A stretch of 15,741 nt of DNA, taken from NCBI GenBank assembly GCA_050943435.1, contig JBMNPE010000034.1, positions 1-15,741 of the forward strand. The letters run 5' to 3'. This DNA comes from RGIG5675 sp050943435. GTDB taxonomy: Bacteria; Bacillota; Clostridia; Oscillospirales; Ruminococcaceae. Positions 14,745-15,741 of the stretch are shown here, piece after piece (positions within the stretch are counted from its first letter, which is position 1; each line of letters begins with the position of its first letter). Below the pieces are notes generated by a model. The model was not told where the DNA came from, made no database searches, and saw only the letters and a list, made by a program, of their open reading frames with translations. The position numbers and the translations under genes were made by a program.

Positions 14745-14780
14745 ATATCGAATGACTGAGGCTTTTCTGGAGATGTATCT

Positions 14781-15356
14781 ATGTCCGGACATTTGATAGC
14801 GATAGCAGACTGCGGGACAAGTGCAGAAAAAATAAAGATGAGGCTCGAGGAGGCAGGAGTCCCGGCGAGGATAGTCAGCTGCACGGACAGCGCCGGCGAC
14901 ATCTTCTCAGGGGGAGATGTCATCGGAGTCGTTCTGTCCGGGAGCTATGACTCTGTCTACGAGAAGGGGAGCGCGGGCATTGATCCGGGGGTCTTTTCAA
15001 AAGGCGTCCCGGTTCTGGGAATATGCTACGGGATACAGCTCGAGGCTTATATTCTCGGAGGCACAGTGGAAAAATCAGGGCATCCGGAATTCGGCGACTA
15101 TGAGATTGAAGTGATTGAGGACCATCCTCTTATTTCGGGCATTGACGGCCCGGTGTCGATGTCCCACAACGACCTGGTTACGAAAGTCCCTGAGGGATTT
15201 AAAGTACTGTGCAGGACTGAGGACACTCCGATTGCAGCTATTGCGGATGACGCGAGGGACATCTACGGGGTCCAGTTCCATCCGGAGCGGAGCGAGGCGA
15301 CCGTTTCTGTTATACAGTGGTTTGCACGGCACTGCCTCGAAAAAACAGGAAAATAA
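14781..15356 (+). CDS. Stand-alone class I glutamine amidotransferase, GMP synthase subunit A-like
   Basis: Class I amidotransferases hydrolyse glutamine and pass ammonia to a partner. The 191-residue protein is one such domain. The nucleophile motif is VLGICYGIQLEAYILGG with Cys82, and the His-Glu pair lies in GVQFHPERSEA (His167, Glu169). MSHNDLVTKVPEGF resembles the MSHGD region of the GuaA amidotransferase domain, and SVYE after the first loop also matches GuaA. The expected SGGP loop reads LSGSYDSVYE instead, so the oxyanion-hole segment is altered. No ATP-pyrophosphatase (GuaA C-terminal) domain or gene is seen nearby, and the true partner is unknown. GGAG at 14769-14772 supports the start. 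It is followed 20 nt later by a TSCPD gene, probably one operon. Confidence 0.85.
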   Translation: MSGHLIAIADCGTSAEKIKMRLEEAGVPARIVSCTDSAGDIFSGGDVIGVVLSGSYDSVYEKGSAGIDPGVFSKGVPVLGICYGIQLEAYILGGTVEKSGHPEFGDYEIEVIEDHPLISGIDGPVSMSHNDLVTKVPEGFKVLCRTEDTPIAAIADDARDIYGVQFHPERSEATVSVIQWFARHCLEKTGK

Positions 15357-15376
15357 ATATATCTGGAGATAGTTAA

Positions 15377-15637
15377 ATGAAACACTACACACACATCAAC
15401 AGCGGAACATGTTCTTCAAAGGTCGATTTTGACATCGACGAGAACGGAAAGCTCCACAACGTGAAATTCACAAACGGGTGCGCGGGCAACCTTCTGGCTA
15501 TATCCAAGCTCGTGGAGGGAAAGGACGCCAGGGAAGTCATGGAAATCCTCAAGGGAAACAAATGCGGAGACAGGCCGACTTCCTGCGCGGACCAGTTCTC
15601 ACTCGGAATAGAAGCGGCCCTCGGCAGCCGGAACTGA
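15377..15637 (+). CDS. Small TSCPD-domain protein (TIGR03905-like)
   Basis: This is an 86-residue protein with four cysteines in the characteristic positions: GTCSS (Cys12), NGCAGNL (Cys35), KCG (Cys63) and RPTSCADQF (Cys70). The TSCPD motif is also found at the C-terminus of some adenosylcobalamin-dependent ribonucleotide reductases, where it is linked to metal or redox functions. The free-standing small family has no known role. Metal binding through the cysteines is a reasonable inference, not shown. GGAG at 15365-15368 lies 8 nt before the ATG. It is second in the operon with the amidotransferase and is followed directly by a hairpin terminator. Confidence 0.88.
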   Translation: MKHYTHINSGTCSSKVDFDIDENGKLHNVKFTNGCAGNLLAISKLVEGKDAREVMEILKGNKCGDRPTSCADQFSLGIEAALGSRN

Positions 15638-15655
15638 AAAATTTTTGAATTAGTA

Positions 15656-15690
15656 AAAGGTCCCTTTCCTTACGGAAGGGGATCTTTGTT
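15656..15690. terminator. Terminator after the TSCPD gene, possibly shared with a gene to the right
   Basis: AAAGGTCCCTTTCC (15656-15669) and GGAAGGGGATCTTT (15674-15687) pair over 14 positions, including two G-T wobbles, around a TTAC loop. GTTTATC follows on the plus strand. On the minus strand it is followed by TTTTAC. Confidence 0.8.
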
Positions 15691-15741
15691 TATCTGTGCA
15701 CTCACTCTCCTGACCAGGAGTTCCGCGGCAACCTTGTTGAG
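15670..15741 (-). CDS. Possible C-terminal end of a leftward gene (partial, unrecognised)
   Basis: The minus strand is open from the right edge for 23 codons, encoding LNKVAAELLVRRVSAQINKD and three more residues, then TAA at 15672-15670. The amphipathic helical composition looks protein-like. Of the other two minus frames one stops early and one reads poorly. The stop codon falls in the loop of the terminator hairpin. The fragment is too short to assign a family. Confidence 0.35.
   Translation of the reverse strand, partial: LNKVAAELLVRRVSAQINKDPLP

Noticed and set aside
1..15741. CRISPR array, transposon ends or phage genes
   Set aside because: I saw no regularly spaced direct repeats, transposase-like protein, or phage structural or integrase motifs.

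Overview
The window looks like a core chromosomal segment of a Gram-positive anaerobe of the Bacillota, most likely class Clostridia. The evidence is the gene content: pyruvate phosphate dikinase, glmU-prs, a FemAB-type peptidoglycan bridge transferase, pth-mfd followed by a PrsA/SurA-like lipoprotein, a YerB-type DUF3048 lipoprotein, a ferredoxin-domain aldo/keto reductase and a small TSCPD protein. GGAGG-like ribosome sites and sigma-A-like promoters agree with this. Arginine codons are mostly AGG/AGA and isoleucine often ATA, while ppdK uses more CGC/CGT, as expected of a highly expressed gene. I see no phage, transposon, CRISPR array or plasmid gene.

Layout. (1) The 5' end of ppdK runs leftward off the window and diverges from glmU-prs across a 398-bp gap. 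(2) glmU-prs runs rightward and ends at a hairpin terminator shared with a convergent FemAB-family gene. (3) The leftward block pth > mfd > PrsA-like lipoprotein > fem follows. mfd overlaps pth by 4 nt, and the lipoprotein has its own promoter and terminator. (4) A leftward DUF3048 lipoprotein gene and a leftward VTT/DedA-type membrane protein gene come next. (5) From 12.2 kb a divergent promoter region drives a rightward pair, a sugar-type nucleotidyltransferase and an aldo/keto reductase-like protein with two 4Fe-4S motifs. (6) A tRNA-Ser(CGA) gene lies leftward, sharing a terminator with that pair. (7) A rightward pair follows: an orphan GuaA-type glutamine amidotransferase and a TSCPD protein. 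It ends at a hairpin that overlaps what may be the last codons of a leftward gene at the right edge.

Functional themes. GlmU makes UDP-GlcNAc and the FemAB protein extends peptidoglycan stem peptides, so cell-wall supply recurs. Prs supplies PRPP. Pth and Mfd are translation and transcription-repair housekeeping. In many Firmicutes glmU-prs-pth-mfd-foldase is collinear; here the second half points the other way with fem at the junction, which suggests a local inversion. The least understood parts are the nucleotidyltransferase/AKR pair, whose AKR lacks recognisable catalytic Lys and His and whose promoter carries a palindrome directly upstream, and the amidotransferase/TSCPD pair, whose amidotransferase has an altered GGP loop and no synthetase partner in view. 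No clearly new multi-gene system is proven here; these two pairs are the best leads.
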